Below are positions 7,356 through 14,328 of a stretch of 52,142 nt of DNA, piece after piece. The notes under the pieces were generated by a model. It was not told the DNA's origin. It did not search any database and saw only the letters and a list, made by a program, of their open reading frames with translations. Numbering within the stretch: the first letter of the stretch is position 1; the number at the start of each line of letters is the position of its first letter. This stretch comes from a virus. The position numbers and the translations under genes are program-made. The stretch lies in the IMG/VR virus record IMGVR_UViG_3300042197_000494, positions 1 to 52,142 of that record; one strand, given 5' to 3'.

Positions 7356-7832
7356 CTACCAACTTGAGTGGTAAGAAAAACCAAGTTGGTCTAAATCTGG
7401 CAAGTTGAAGATACGGTCTAGTTGGGTAATAGTATCCGTGATAGATTCCCAGTACCATTGATCAATGTCTGTTCCGCCAAAAAAGAAACCCTCTGTCGGT
7501 GGAAGCAGACTAGGATTTTTTTCTTCCAGTGTTTTCTGGCAAAGGGCTTTGAGTTCTTTTAATTTATCGATACCAACATCGTAGTTGCCACAATCGTCAA
7601 CTCCCTTTTGAACATTCTTAACAAACCAACCATGAATCGCATTGGCTTTTCTCCAGTACGCACAAACAACTTCAATCGTTGCTCCATAGATGTCTGTAGC
7701 AACATTGTCCATTTTGCTTGCGGTAGCGACTAAAGCAAATTGTGGATTCACAGCCATTTTGTCTCTACTGGTATGAGCCCAATCTACTTTAGGTATATGT
7801 TTACTTGCTTCTAGATACATGTCTAGTCCCAT
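7356..7832 (-). CDS. Conserved phage protein, MGLDMYL family
   Basis: 158 aa. The N-terminus MGLDMYLEASKHI and the core CAYWRKANAIHGWFVKNVQKGVDDC are hallmarks of a widespread phage family of unknown function. TEGFFFGGTDIDQWYWESI follows near the C-terminus. Strong GAAGGGG ribosome site. Length is normal for the family. No catalytic role is established. Confidence 0.8.
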   Translation of the reverse strand: MGLDMYLEASKHIPKVDWAHTSRDKMAVNPQFALVATASKMDNVATDIYGATIEVVCAYWRKANAIHGWFVKNVQKGVDDCGNYDVGIDKLKELKALCQKTLEEKNPSLLPPTEGFFFGGTDIDQWYWESITDTITQLDRIFNLPDLDQLGFSYHSSW

Positions 7833-7833
7833 A

Positions 7834-8007
7834 TTATTTTCCCCTTCGGTTGAGTAAGTCGCAAATTACACACGGATTGTCTCCGTAAGTTCTATTGCCG
7901 CACTTACAGTTTTTGATATTTTCTTTTGGTGTTTCTGTTGGTTTGGGTGGTAATGGGTGGGGGTAAGTTAAGAACCACCCATCACGCCAGTGATATTCTT
8001 TAGACAT
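7834..8007 (-). CDS. Small zinc-binding hypothetical protein
   Basis: 57 aa from ATG at 8007 (MSKEYHWRDGW). An ATG at 8025 or TTG at 8031 would extend it into the upstream gene. A Pro-rich middle (YPHPLPPKPTETP) leads to NCKCGNRTYGDNPCVICDLLNRRGK, two CxC/CxxC pairs suited to one zinc. Overlap of 8 bp with the upstream gene is typical of coupled translation. No named family. Confidence 0.6.
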   Translation of the reverse strand: MSKEYHWRDGWFLTYPHPLPPKPTETPKENIKNCKCGNRTYGDNPCVICDLLNRRGK

Positions 8008-8572
8008 TGCCGAATAAAGTTCCATTAGCAAACGGCTCGTCTATTATCCAGACAATACAATCATTATTGTTTTTATTCTTTCTTGTTTTGCCTGAATCAA
8101 TTAGTAGTCCGTCCAGAACTAATGAACGCCTACTTGCCGAAATGGTTTGGTGGCTACCTTGTAGAAGTGTTTCTAGTTCGTAGTCGGTGTAACCATTTCC
8201 ATTATTAGCAGCAATCTTGTCGTAAACCAATCTGCGAATTGTCCCAGAATACGGCAGTATTTTTTCCGCTGATTTACGACTTGTTGATTTTGCTTTTTTA
8301 CTTATCAAAACTACATTATCGTCAACAGAGCGAATATATTTCCCAGTCTTTTGCGCTGTTTCTATGTAATGATGTCTTGTAAGTATTTCATATACTTCTC
8401 TCCTAGTTTGATGAGGTGCCCACTCACCATTAGGTTTAAGAGTCATAAAATCATATGCAACTGGGTGTGCTTCACAAGCACTAGATTCATAATCACAAAG
8501 CCAAAGTAAGTTTTTACTTGGTCTTGTGATGCGAACCCGACACCAATAGCATTGATCTTCCATTAGTTCCAT
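8000..8572 (-). CDS. Winged-helix DNA-binding protein with N-terminal zinc motif
   Basis: 190 aa. The N-terminus QCYWCRVRITRPSKNLLWLCDYESSACEAH provides CxxC plus two further cysteines and a histidine. The C-terminal part IRRLVYDKIAANNGNG, DYELETLLQGSHQTISASRR, LVLDGLLIDSGKTR is a winged helix of the kind that recognises strand-end or operator DNA. It lies next to Bet. It may recruit recombination proteins or regulate early genes; not assignable further. Confidence 0.7.
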   Translation of the reverse strand: MELMEDQCYWCRVRITRPSKNLLWLCDYESSACEAHPVAYDFMTLKPNGEWAPHQTRREVYEILTRHHYIETAQKTGKYIRSVDDNVVLISKKAKSTSRKSAEKILPYSGTIRRLVYDKIAANNGNGYTDYELETLLQGSHQTISASRRSLVLDGLLIDSGKTRKNKNNNDCIVWIIDEPFANGTLFGNV

Positions 8573-8574
8573 AT

Positions 8575-9411
8575 TTACCCTTCCGTTTCTTGGATTTTCA
8601 CCAGTAGATACTCTTTCAATGTAATTGGACTGCCATTGAAACGAGTTTGTTGCAGTAGTGGTCTTGGTATCACTACATCTAAGATATCTTTATTGCTCAA
8701 CCAAATTGCTTTTAGTTGCTCTTTGGTATCAGCACCATCAATATCTGTTAGTATTTGCAACCACTTAGTTCCTTCGGTCGGCTCTGATGTTTGGCTAACC
8801 GAATCATCTTTAGATTTACTAGCAGAAACAATAGCCAAGTCAATTTTCTTTGGCTTTATTTTCTCTTCGGCTACTAAATCAACTTGGCTCATTTCTTCGT
8901 CAGTATAAATACCTGATAAATCATTAGGGAATGCTTTACGCAACGCTAATGATTCTGCGCATTTAGCCAACATAACATCAGGCATCTTTTTCCATATTGG
9001 ATTATTCAATACAGCATAAGATTCCCAACGAGCAACTGCCCAAGTTGGTTCAGTGAAATTAGTGCGATAAACACCAATCTTTGCTGCGGTGGGTGCTGTG
9101 TTGGATAACCAAACATCTTTCCAGACACCATCTTCACCACACCAGTATGGAGCAGTTTGACCTGCGTACTGACCGCTTCGTTGAGCAATAATTCTGAAGC
9201 CATCAATACTAGTTTGTATGCCCCATCGTCCACCGCGATTTATCATATAAATCTGACGAGCAAATGGATCAAGTCCAGTTCGCTGTGCTTGGTGAAAGAA
9301 AAATGCTAAATCGCCAGAGTCGGCTTGCGCTAACCCAAGTGATTTAAGTGCTGATAATTGCTGGGCAGACCAGTAAGTCTGCTCATTTGTTATTGCGAGT
9401 GATGTACTCAT
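8575..9411 (-). CDS. bet: RecT/Bet-family single-strand annealing protein
   Basis: 278 aa, ATG at 9411 with GAAGGGG. Core motifs of phage recombination protein Bet: DLAFFFHQAQRTGLDPFARQIY, GIQTSIDGFRIIAQRSGQYAG, ARWESYAV, PDVMLAKCAESLALRKAFP, LSGIYTDEEM. It anneals complementary single strands after resection by the exonuclease. The C-terminal 80 residues (KSKDDSVSQTSEPTEG onward) are a variable tail. With the nuclease, SSB and RusA it forms a complete recombination set. Confidence 0.92.
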   Translation of the reverse strand: MSTSLAITNEQTYWSAQQLSALKSLGLAQADSGDLAFFFHQAQRTGLDPFARQIYMINRGGRWGIQTSIDGFRIIAQRSGQYAGQTAPYWCGEDGVWKDVWLSNTAPTAAKIGVYRTNFTEPTWAVARWESYAVLNNPIWKKMPDVMLAKCAESLALRKAFPNDLSGIYTDEEMSQVDLVAEEKIKPKKIDLAIVSASKSKDDSVSQTSEPTEGTKWLQILTDIDGADTKEQLKAIWLSNKDILDVVIPRPLLQQTRFNGSPITLKEYLLVKIQETEG

Positions 9412-9610
9412 TTTTTCCCCTTCGTTTTTTTGTTTGGTATTCGGTTTCTTTTATTTCCGCTTCGTACTCAGCATCGCAGAAAGGACATGTAATCCCTTTC
9501 ATGGCACTCGTACAATCAGGACATATATCTATGTCCATTTCTTGCAGCACTTCTGCTAATGCTTTAGTTGCTGCCTGTTCCATGCCTTTAATCCAGTCAG
9601 GTTTTGCCAT
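9383..9610 (-). CDS. Small zinc-ribbon protein
   Basis: 75 aa from the ATG at 9610 (MAKPDWIKGMEQAATKAL), with AAGGAG 9 nt upstream. An in-frame TTG three codons earlier is not needed. ICPDCTSAMKGITCPFCDAEYEAE gives two CxxC pairs, a rubredoxin-like knuckle. The tail is Lys/Arg-rich (TKKRRGKNEY). The last 29 bp overlap the Bet start. Function unknown. Confidence 0.65.
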   Translation of the reverse strand: MAKPDWIKGMEQAATKALAEVLQEMDIDICPDCTSAMKGITCPFCDAEYEAEIKETEYQTKKRRGKNEYITRNNK

Positions 9611-9704
9611 GGTAATCAACTCCTTGCTGAGTTAGAGTGACTAGTTTTTCTGCTAGTTCAACTAACTCTTGAAATGATGCTGGCAGTTCTTCTGTTTCGC
9701 TCAT
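9597..9704 (-). CDS. Very small protein (35 aa)
   Basis: Starts MSETEELPASFQELVELAEK with an ATGA overlap to the upstream gene's stop (9701-9704), and runs into the first codons of the zinc-ribbon gene. Acidic, one amphipathic helix. Probably translated by coupling. No function recognised; it could be a leader for the downstream gene. Confidence 0.45.
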   Translation of the reverse strand: MSETEELPASFQELVELAEKLVTLTQQGVDYHGKT

Positions 9705-10357
9705 GATTTGTTTCGTACTACTGGCGTGCGTAAGTTTTCACGCCAATTTTCAATGGTTGAATACTTCCACAGTGGTGTTCGACCATACTGTTTGTCGGGC
9801 TTCGGCATTTGTTCCCTAGCCTTGTAAGCAGATATTGTCTTAGGTGAAACACCTAATAAGTTGGCTACCTGTTTGCTTGTTAGATAAACGACACCATTTT
9901 TTAACATACTTGTATTTGCTCCTGTTCTTATAGTTCCCATCACAAAGAACCTTTCTTCACTATCTGGCCAAACATAAGGAATGTTGTCTGGAACCATATA
10001 GGTGTAGAACTCGGGTGCTTTGCGCATGAGATTTGATTGGTGAGTTAAATGAAGTAATGAATCTTCAACCCACCAAGGTTTAGTGTGTATACCAGTATTT
10101 GTGTCTAAGAATTTGAATAACAAAGAATCATTGTATCCTCTGTTCTTCCACTCTAAACATATTGCTATACCGTAGTCACACAATGCTCCCATATAGTTTG
10201 CCCACATGCGTGTGGCTGGGTGATTAGACCAACCATTAGATTTTCCTGTCAAGCAGTTGAGTATTTGATAAGCCTCAACTCTTTGCTTGCCCAATCGCTT
10301 ATTGTCAAGCGACTGGGCAACGACAGCAAAATCTGAATCTGTCATGAATGTTTGCAC
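9701..10357 (-). CDS. Pyrimidine-dimer-glycosylase-like domain fused to an excisionase-type HTH
   Basis: 218 aa. Residues 1-130 match the MSMEG_6728/Pyr_excise-like family: MQTFMTDSDFAVVAQSLDNK, RLGKQRVEAYQILNCLTG, WSNHPATRMWANY, YGIAICLEWKNRGYND. After a linker, residues about 155-210 are a MerR/excisionase HTH_17 domain: YLTSKQVANLLGVSPKTISAY and TPLWKYSTIENWREN. The first domain is related to T4 DenV-type repair enzymes, but members like this one are not proven glycosylases. The added HTH suggests sequence-directed binding or self-regulation. Confidence 0.75.
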   Translation of the reverse strand: MQTFMTDSDFAVVAQSLDNKRLGKQRVEAYQILNCLTGKSNGWSNHPATRMWANYMGALCDYGIAICLEWKNRGYNDSLLFKFLDTNTGIHTKPWWVEDSLLHLTHQSNLMRKAPEFYTYMVPDNIPYVWPDSEERFFVMGTIRTGANTSMLKNGVVYLTSKQVANLLGVSPKTISAYKAREQMPKPDKQYGRTPLWKYSTIENWRENLRTPVVRNKS

Positions 10358-10594
10358 TTAAAACCGCCAGTCATATCCACATGTTTGAGTATTGGCGTCA
10401 CATTCCCACCAAAGACCAGAAACAAAGAACACAAACAGTCCTATTGCTAATCCAATAAAGATACTTACAACTATCCGACCCCTGCGGGTTAGATTAGTTT
10501 TGTGTCCGTCTTGGATTTCAAGTGCTTGAAGCCGAAGCGAAATCAAAGTCCCAACGATTCCGCTTAGTATAAATAAGCAAATCATGTAAAACAT
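10358..10594 (-). CDS. Small two-helix membrane protein
   Basis: 78 aa, AGAAAGAAGGG before the ATG. Hydrophobic segments MICLFILSGIVGTLISL (about 4-20) and VVSIFIGLAIGLFVFFVSGL (about 42-61) flank a charged loop (HKTNLTRRGR). Two cysteines in the C-terminal tail (CDANTQTC) may face outward and pair. An early-expressed membrane protein could serve superinfection exclusion or antiholin roles; that is inference. Confidence 0.65.
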   Translation of the reverse strand: MFYMICLFILSGIVGTLISLRLQALEIQDGHKTNLTRRGRIVVSIFIGLAIGLFVFFVSGLWWECDANTQTCGYDWRF

Positions 10595-10630
10595 AGATAC
10601 CCTTCTTTCTTGTTAGTTTCGTCTGCGATA

Positions 10631-10641
10631 GACAGCCGAAT
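10631..10641 (-). promoter_or_regulatory. ATTCGGCTGTC element, copy 1
   Basis: On the minus strand this reads ATTCGGCTGTC, preceded by an A-rich run, 37 nt upstream of the membrane-protein start. The same word occurs at 14696-14706 and within 16352-16366 at similar distances from starts. It could be a protein-binding or RNA element. Confidence 0.5.
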
Positions 10642-10642
10642 T

Positions 10643-10816
10643 TTATTTTCTAGATATACGAACTTTTAGACCAGTAGGATTCCACTCCGCTAGGTCTGTA
10701 TTTACTCGTTCTTCAATTAAGGCAGTAACTTCCGCTCTTGCCTCTTTTGCTTTTATTTTTTCCAGTTGTGACTTTGGGGTAGGTACATCAACTGTTACAT
10801 AGAAACGAGCCTTCAT
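10643..10816 (-). CDS. Small basic hypothetical protein (57 aa)
   Basis: Starts MKARFYVTVDVPTPKSQLEK with GAAAGGAAAATA upstream and ends GLKVRISRK. The middle is helical and charged (IKAKEARAEVTALIEERVN). It lies between a structured RNA stretch and the membrane-protein gene. No family recognised. Confidence 0.6.
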   Translation of the reverse strand: MKARFYVTVDVPTPKSQLEKIKAKEARAEVTALIEERVNTDLAEWNPTGLKVRISRK

Positions 10817-10934
10817 TATTTTCCTTTCAACATATCTTCATGGAACTTCCACAAAGACTTGCGGTCATCTTACAGTTTCAGCCTACAATCACCCTTTATT
10901 TCTGAGGGCGTTTTGCCCACTCAAACAAAGGAGT

Positions 10935-11017
10935 TATACGACCTATAGAGCCTTCGGCAAATAAGGGTTGGGGTTTACCCTCAGCCACTTATATGTGAAG
11001 GCTCTAATAGGCGTATA
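10935..11017 (-). ncRNA. Large inverted repeat, structured RNA candidate
   Basis: An 83-nt element folds on itself: TATACG/CGTATA, then CCTAT/ATAGG, then AGAGCCTTC/GAAGGCTCT (10947-10955 with 10997-11005), with an inner AGGGT/ACCCT hairpin. It starts 20 bp after the DUF932 stop on the transcribed strand. A second small hairpin (GGGC/GCCC, about 10907-10919) follows. No U-tract, so processing, stabilising or ncRNA roles are more likely than termination. The whole 10817-11036 stretch has no gene. Confidence 0.5.
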
Positions 11018-11036
11018 GAGTTTTGTCTCTTACGGG

Positions 11037-12026
11037 CTACACAGTTAGTAAAGATTGTGCTTTGCTTTTGAACTTTTCATTCACACCAAGTATTAATCGC
11101 TCGGCACGAAGTTCATCTTTACCTTCTTTACTTCTTACTGGTTTAGCCCAATCAGACCACTCCGCAACAGCGTTGTAGGCAGCCCATTTAGTTCCAGCAA
11201 TATTGCTTTGTGTGGGTGCTTTCCACAAAGCAAGTAATTCATTGCGCTTTTGCTCAAATGAGTTCTCAGCCCTCTTAGTCATTTCACCTTTAGGTTCAGG
11301 AACTAGAGTTTCAATGAACTTCTTGTATTGTGCATCTGAGAATTTCTCAGACAATAATTGTTCAACTTCTTGCTCGAAAGCCTCTTGGTATCTGAAAACA
11401 ACACCCAAAGTCTCTCTAGCCTGTTGAACTTTAGCGGTAGCACCAGCAGTATGCTTCAGTGAAATCTTAGACTTTGCCGCAGCAAGTGCTAAGCGAACTG
11501 TGTTTGTGCATACTGCTCGGATAGGTGTAACCGCAACAGTGAAGGAAGATGAACCATCGTGGCTATTAACAGCCATAATGTAGTTGTCTACTACATCTGC
11601 CCCATTGGCTAACTTCAATGATTCAGGGAACTTCATGGTCATAAATACTCGACCGCCCTCTTTCAATGAACCAGCAGTTTCAAATACCGCACCTGACTCA
11701 TCTGCAATATGATTTAAGAAATCAAATGCTTCTAAGTTTTGAATAGGTGTATATCGGTTACCGACTACACCGAGTGCGGTATAACCCAACTTTGGGTGAT
11801 TACGATAAGTAATAAACTTATCTTTTAATACAACAGTCTTGTCATCAACTATTGTGCGTATTGGTTCTTCACTTACTTTTACTGGCCACTCTAACTGTGC
11901 AGTTTTAAGTGCATCTTGTGCGGTTAGAGCATTCGGCGTAACTTCACCGAGTTTGTGCCAAGCGACTTCTCTGTTAGAAAAGAACGCACTGGTACCGTCA
12001 GCAAATTGCTCTATTTGGTGAGCCAT
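11037..12026 (-). CDS. DUF932 phage/plasmid-like protein
   Basis: 329 aa, ATG at 12026 with GAAAGGGTA. It shows the DUF932/TIGR03299 signature: FADGTSAFFSNREVAWHKLG, ALGVVGNRYTPIQNLEAFDFL, GGRVFMTMKFPE, IMAVNSHDGSSSFTVAVTPI and RAVCTNTVRLAL. It is common in actinophages and some plasmids; the biochemical role is unknown, though it is usually expressed early. It lies directly downstream of hammerhead A, so its mRNA should begin about 56 nt before the start codon after self-cleavage. Confidence 0.87.
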   Translation of the reverse strand: MAHQIEQFADGTSAFFSNREVAWHKLGEVTPNALTAQDALKTAQLEWPVKVSEEPIRTIVDDKTVVLKDKFITYRNHPKLGYTALGVVGNRYTPIQNLEAFDFLNHIADESGAVFETAGSLKEGGRVFMTMKFPESLKLANGADVVDNYIMAVNSHDGSSSFTVAVTPIRAVCTNTVRLALAAAKSKISLKHTAGATAKVQQARETLGVVFRYQEAFEQEVEQLLSEKFSDAQYKKFIETLVPEPKGEMTKRAENSFEQKRNELLALWKAPTQSNIAGTKWAAYNAVAEWSDWAKPVRSKEGKDELRAERLILGVNEKFKSKAQSLLTV

Positions 12027-12053
12027 TTACTATACCCTTTCGTTATTCTGATG

Positions 12054-12108
12054 AGGCTCATCAGTAGTGCCATTTAGCACTAGACCCTGCCAAGGCAGGG
12101 TTTCGCCT
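12054..12108 (-). ncRNA. Type II hammerhead ribozyme A
   Basis: All core positions are present on the minus strand. Open stem II is AGGC (12108-12105) with GCCT. GAAA is at 12104-12101. Stem III is CCCTGC/GCAGGG with loop CTTG-type closure. The GTC site cuts between 12083 and 12082. Stem I is TAGTGC/GCACTA with loop TAAATG. CTGATGA is at 12064-12058. The first A of stem II is the last base of the upstream stop codon. CTGATGA is followed by GCC and TCATCAG, a competing 7-bp hairpin. Confidence 0.9.
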
Positions 12109-12302
12109 TATTTAACATTCACCCACTGGCAAGCAACACGAAGTAAGTTGTCATAATCGCCCGACATAGATGCCTTCATATATTCATCTATTTGCTCTTG
12201 TGTTGCCCCTGCTTTCTTTAGGGCAGATTTAACTGACCCCATAATTGCGAAAGCATTTCCGTCATTACCAGTAAGTTGAACTACTGTATTGAACTTAGCC
12301 AT
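12108..12302 (-). CDS. Small conserved phage protein (64 aa)
   Basis: Starts MAKFNTVVQLTGNDGNAFAI at 12302 with AGAAAGGGTAAAT. A longer upstream start would run through ribozyme B and is rejected. The body VKSALKKAGATQEQIDEYMKA and YDNLLRVACQWVNV resembles small phage proteins of unknown function that often neighbour DUF932 genes. It is bracketed by two hammerheads, so it is predicted to be released as its own monocistronic mRNA. Its stop codon runs into ribozyme A. Confidence 0.72.
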   Translation of the reverse strand: MAKFNTVVQLTGNDGNAFAIMGSVKSALKKAGATQEQIDEYMKASMSGDYDNLLRVACQWVNVK

Positions 12303-12324
12303 ATTTACCCTTTCTTTAACTAAC

Positions 12325-12413
12325 AGACTCGTCAGTGCGGTCATTTAACCGCATACACCCAACGGAAGTTTTTTAAGCGTTTCACTTAGGCGTTTCCACT
12401 GGGTGTTTCGTCT
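12325..12413 (-). ncRNA. Type II hammerhead ribozyme B (extended stem III, GUA site)
   Basis: Stem II is AGAC (12413-12410) with GTCT (12328-12325). GAAA is followed by stem III CACCCA/TGGGTG, closed by a long insert that contains GGAA/TTCC and TAAG/CTTA pairings. The cleavage site is GTA, between 12354 and 12353. Stem I is TGCGGT/ACCGCA with loop TAAATG. CTGACGA is at 12335-12329. The ribozyme shares a base with the stop codon of the 12413-12685 gene. Confidence 0.87.
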
Positions 12414-12685
12414 TATCTTTTTTCTTTGAGATATTCTCCAACCATTTCTTTCATCTGTATATCGGTAATAGAATCGTTCAATTCTTTAGCCGTATCTATA
12501 CATACTTTGTATGAATCAGAAATGAAAACAGGCATGGTGGGAACGCCTGCGTTCATGAACTTCTGAAACGATTTCCAGTCAATGATGAAGCATTGACCTG
12601 ACTTAATCCAACCTTTTCTTACACAGGCATCGCCGTAGTAGCCACCTGACTGGCATGCTATGTATGAATTATTACTATTTGACAT
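12413..12685 (-). CDS. Hypothetical protein (90 aa)
   Basis: Starts MSNSNNSYIACQSGGYYGDA through a TAATG overlap with the upstream 44-aa gene. Contains three cysteines, a basic GWIKSGQCFIIDWKSFQKFM and a helical C-terminus (NDSITDIQMKEMVGEYLKEKR). No family recognised. The stop codon TAA begins ribozyme B, so the 3' end of this mRNA should carry the ribozyme stem III hairpin. Confidence 0.65.
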   Translation of the reverse strand: MSNSNNSYIACQSGGYYGDACVRKGWIKSGQCFIIDWKSFQKFMNAGVPTMPVFISDSYKVCIDTAKELNDSITDIQMKEMVGEYLKEKR

Positions 12686-12819
12686 TAGAAAGAGTTCCCT
12701 TCGTCATATAGTCGGTCTGGGTCTTCTTCGTAGCAGACACAATCCGATTCATCGCATTTATCACATGAATACATGCTTAATGCGGCAGGATCGCCTTGTA
12801 GATATTGCGGTTCGGCCAT
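12685..12819 (-). CDS. Very small acidic cysteine protein (44 aa)
   Basis: Starts MAEPQYLQGDPAALSMYSCD and continues CDKCDESDCVCYEEDPD. Four cysteines in CDKCDESDCVC could bind zinc or an Fe-S cluster. Both ends overlap neighbours as TAATG, a strong sign of translational coupling. Function unknown. Confidence 0.6.
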   Translation of the reverse strand: MAEPQYLQGDPAALSMYSCDKCDESDCVCYEEDPDRLYDEGNSF

Positions 12820-13025
12820 TATTTTCTTACCTTCATTATTGCGTAAGAGCCGTTTTTATTCATTTCTTCTAGAATTGGTTCTAGTTTTGGAACTAATAAG
12901 TCATTAACCATTTCGTTGATTAACTTTATCCTCACCGCTGGTGGTAGTGCCCACAACCGAGAAGATACTTCGTGCTTTTCATCTATGACTGTTTCTAGCA
13001 GTAATTGATGTTTGATAGTTTTCAT
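12819..13025 (-). CDS. Hypothetical protein (68 aa)
   Basis: Starts MKTIKHQLLLETVIDEKHEV with GAAAGGGTAAGCGC upstream. Helical throughout (LPPAVRIKLINEMVNDLLVPKLEPILEEM split across two helices). Its stop overlaps the ATG of the 44-aa gene. No family recognised. Confidence 0.65.
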   Translation of the reverse strand: MKTIKHQLLLETVIDEKHEVSSRLWALPPAVRIKLINEMVNDLLVPKLEPILEEMNKNGSYAIMKVRK

Positions 13026-13029
13026 GCGC

Positions 13030-13251
13030 TTACCCTTTCCTTAGTGCGGTTATTTTTTTATTCAACTTGCTTGTTTGTTCTTCTTGTATTGCAGTTAATT
13101 TTTTATTTAACTTATATATTTCGTCTTGAATGCGTTCTTCCTTGTCGCATTCTGCACACCAATAACCATAAAGACCATTGGCGAACAATGATTCAGCAAC
13201 TACTTGTTTCATTTCCATACATACATTGCATTTTTTATATTGGCTTATCAT
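13030..13251 (-). CDS. Zinc-motif coiled-coil hypothetical protein
   Basis: 73 aa. The N-terminus KCNVCMEMKQV and YGYWCAECDKEERI supply two CxxC pairs, a recycled zinc-finger pattern seen in phage 'recognition helix' mini-proteins. The C-terminus IQDEIYKLNKKLTAIQEEQ and LNKKITALRKG is a repeated coiled coil. It could dimerise and bind nucleic acid; function unknown. Confidence 0.65.
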   Translation of the reverse strand: MISQYKKCNVCMEMKQVVAESLFANGLYGYWCAECDKEERIQDEIYKLNKKLTAIQEEQTSKLNKKITALRKG

Positions 13252-13253
13252 AA

Positions 13254-13706
13254 CTAGTCCTGATCTTCAATAATTACTTCAGACCAGTCACAGTCTTCAT
13301 TAGTTAATTCACCCACTCCGTTGTAATCCAAACTGACAGAGAAGTCGTTGTCGCTGACTTCTTCATCTAATTCGCACTCAACAGTTAGTTTGTAAGTAAC
13401 AGTGAATTCAACTTCCACCTCTTTGGTTAAGGTGATTTCTAGTTCCCCAGCCAGTTCTTTTAGTTCTCCGACTGTGGCTTCATCATTGTCTTTAACATGT
13501 TCGGTGATGAAATTCTTGACTATTTCTAATTTGCTAGCCAAGTTGCTTCTATATGTTCTTTCATATTCAAGTTGACTCTTTAATGTATCAACTGAATTGC
13601 TGTACTTAACTAACTCGTCAACTATTTCTTGCGAGTTATGGTCTTTAACGAACTCGGCAGCAACTGCTTCTACTGTTGGTTCGTCTGTTTGTATTTCTGT
13701 TGTCAT
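13254..13706 (-). CDS. Acidic coiled-coil hypothetical protein
   Basis: 150 aa, GAAGGGTA before the ATG. An N-terminal acidic stretch, then a coiled coil (YSNSVDTLKSQLEYERTYRS), then an acidic beta-rich tail (EVEVEFTVTYKLTVECELDE, NEDCDWSEVIIEDQD). The tail architecture resembles small phage proteins with alternating acidic beta strands, of unknown function. It sits downstream of ribozyme C. Confidence 0.65.
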   Translation of the reverse strand: MTTEIQTDEPTVEAVAAEFVKDHNSQEIVDELVKYSNSVDTLKSQLEYERTYRSNLASKLEIVKNFITEHVKDNDEATVGELKELAGELEITLTKEVEVEFTVTYKLTVECELDEEVSDNDFSVSLDYNGVGELTNEDCDWSEVIIEDQD

Positions 13707-13733
13707 GTTTTACCCTTCATATTTTCTAACGAT

Positions 13734-13788
13734 TGGCTCGTCAGTATCGGCACTTACCGATAGACCCTACCGAAGTAGGGTTTCGCCA
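13734..13788 (-). ncRNA. Type II hammerhead ribozyme C
   Basis: Stem II is TGGC (13788-13785) with GCCA (13737-13734). GAAA leads to stem III CCCTAC/GTAGGG capped by a TTCG tetraloop. The GTC site cuts between 13763 and 13762. Stem I is TATCGG/CCGATA with loop TAAGTG. CTGACGA is at 13744-13738. It begins one base after the TAA of the upstream gene (13789-13791). All catalytic core bases match the consensus. Confidence 0.9.
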
Positions 13789-14250
13789 TTATGAAATTTC
13801 TTGCAAGTGTGCTTGACTTACTTCTGCACCATTTTTCGCAGCCCAATAGACTGCTTGTAAGAAGGTTTCGTCATACTTCTTTTCGTGTTGCATGTTCTTT
13901 GACTTTGTTATTCGCTTGAACCAAGTCGGGAACTTTTCATTGGTGACATTAGTATTGATACCTATACGGCGACTAATATCTTCTACTGTATAGAAGTAAG
14001 GAACTACGGTGTCTTCGCCACTGCAGTTATAGCATTGGGTGCATCCCTGTTCTACTTTGTTTATGTAAGCACCGTCTATTGCTTCTAGGACTTTGATTCT
14101 TGCGTGTACATCAGCATAGTTTTTTACAGTTATTTTACCAATGCCTGTTGCCATCATCAGCCAAATTAACTGTTCGGTTATGCTTTTATTTTCATTTGAC
14201 CATAACTCTTCGTGGTTACGGCAAGCAGTTATATCCCATGATAGTGCCAT
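13789..14250 (-). CDS. Hypothetical protein with HTH-like C-terminus
   Basis: 153 aa, AAGAAGGGTAAATAA before the ATG. It begins MALSWDITACRNHEELWSNE. The middle has CTQCYNC, a close cysteine cluster. The C-terminal half (VEDISRRIGINTNVTNEKFPTW, FLQAVYWAAKNGA) may be helix-turn-helix. Similar proteins occur in actinophage early operons; the N-terminus resembles a phage family that may bind DNA. It lies between ribozymes D and C and so is predicted to form a one-gene message. Confidence 0.62.
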   Translation of the reverse strand: MALSWDITACRNHEELWSNENKSITEQLIWLMMATGIGKITVKNYADVHARIKVLEAIDGAYINKVEQGCTQCYNCSGEDTVVPYFYTVEDISRRIGINTNVTNEKFPTWFKRITKSKNMQHEKKYDETFLQAVYWAAKNGAEVSQAHLQEIS

Positions 14251-14270
14251 TTATTTACCCTTCTTAATCT

Positions 14271-14323
14271 GAACTCGTCAGCGTTGGCGTTTACCAACGG
14301 ACTGCCCGAAGGCAGTTTCGTTC
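14271..14323 (-). ncRNA. Type II hammerhead ribozyme D
   Basis: Stem II is GAAC (14323-14320) with GTTC (14274-14271). GAAA leads to stem III CTGCC/GGCAG capped by TTCG. The GTC site cuts between 14300 and 14299. Stem I is CGTTGG/CCAACG with loop TAAACG. CTGACGA is at 14281-14275. It lies 5 bp after the stop of the 14329 gene and 20 bp before the next start. All core bases match. Confidence 0.9.
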
Positions 14324-14328
14324 TTTGA

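Noticed and set aside
7339-7458. 40-residue N-terminal extension of the coiled-coil protein
   Set aside because: It overlaps the end of the MGLDMYL-family gene and contains unrelated composition; GAGGTGA precedes the ATG at 7338.
10600-10645. GACGAAAC near 10610 as part of a sixth ribozyme
   Set aside because: No CTGANGA partner and no stem I or III complement nearby.
12303-12344. Longer form of the 64-aa gene
   Set aside because: It would translate through ribozyme B and lacks a ribosome site, while the ATG at 12302 has one.
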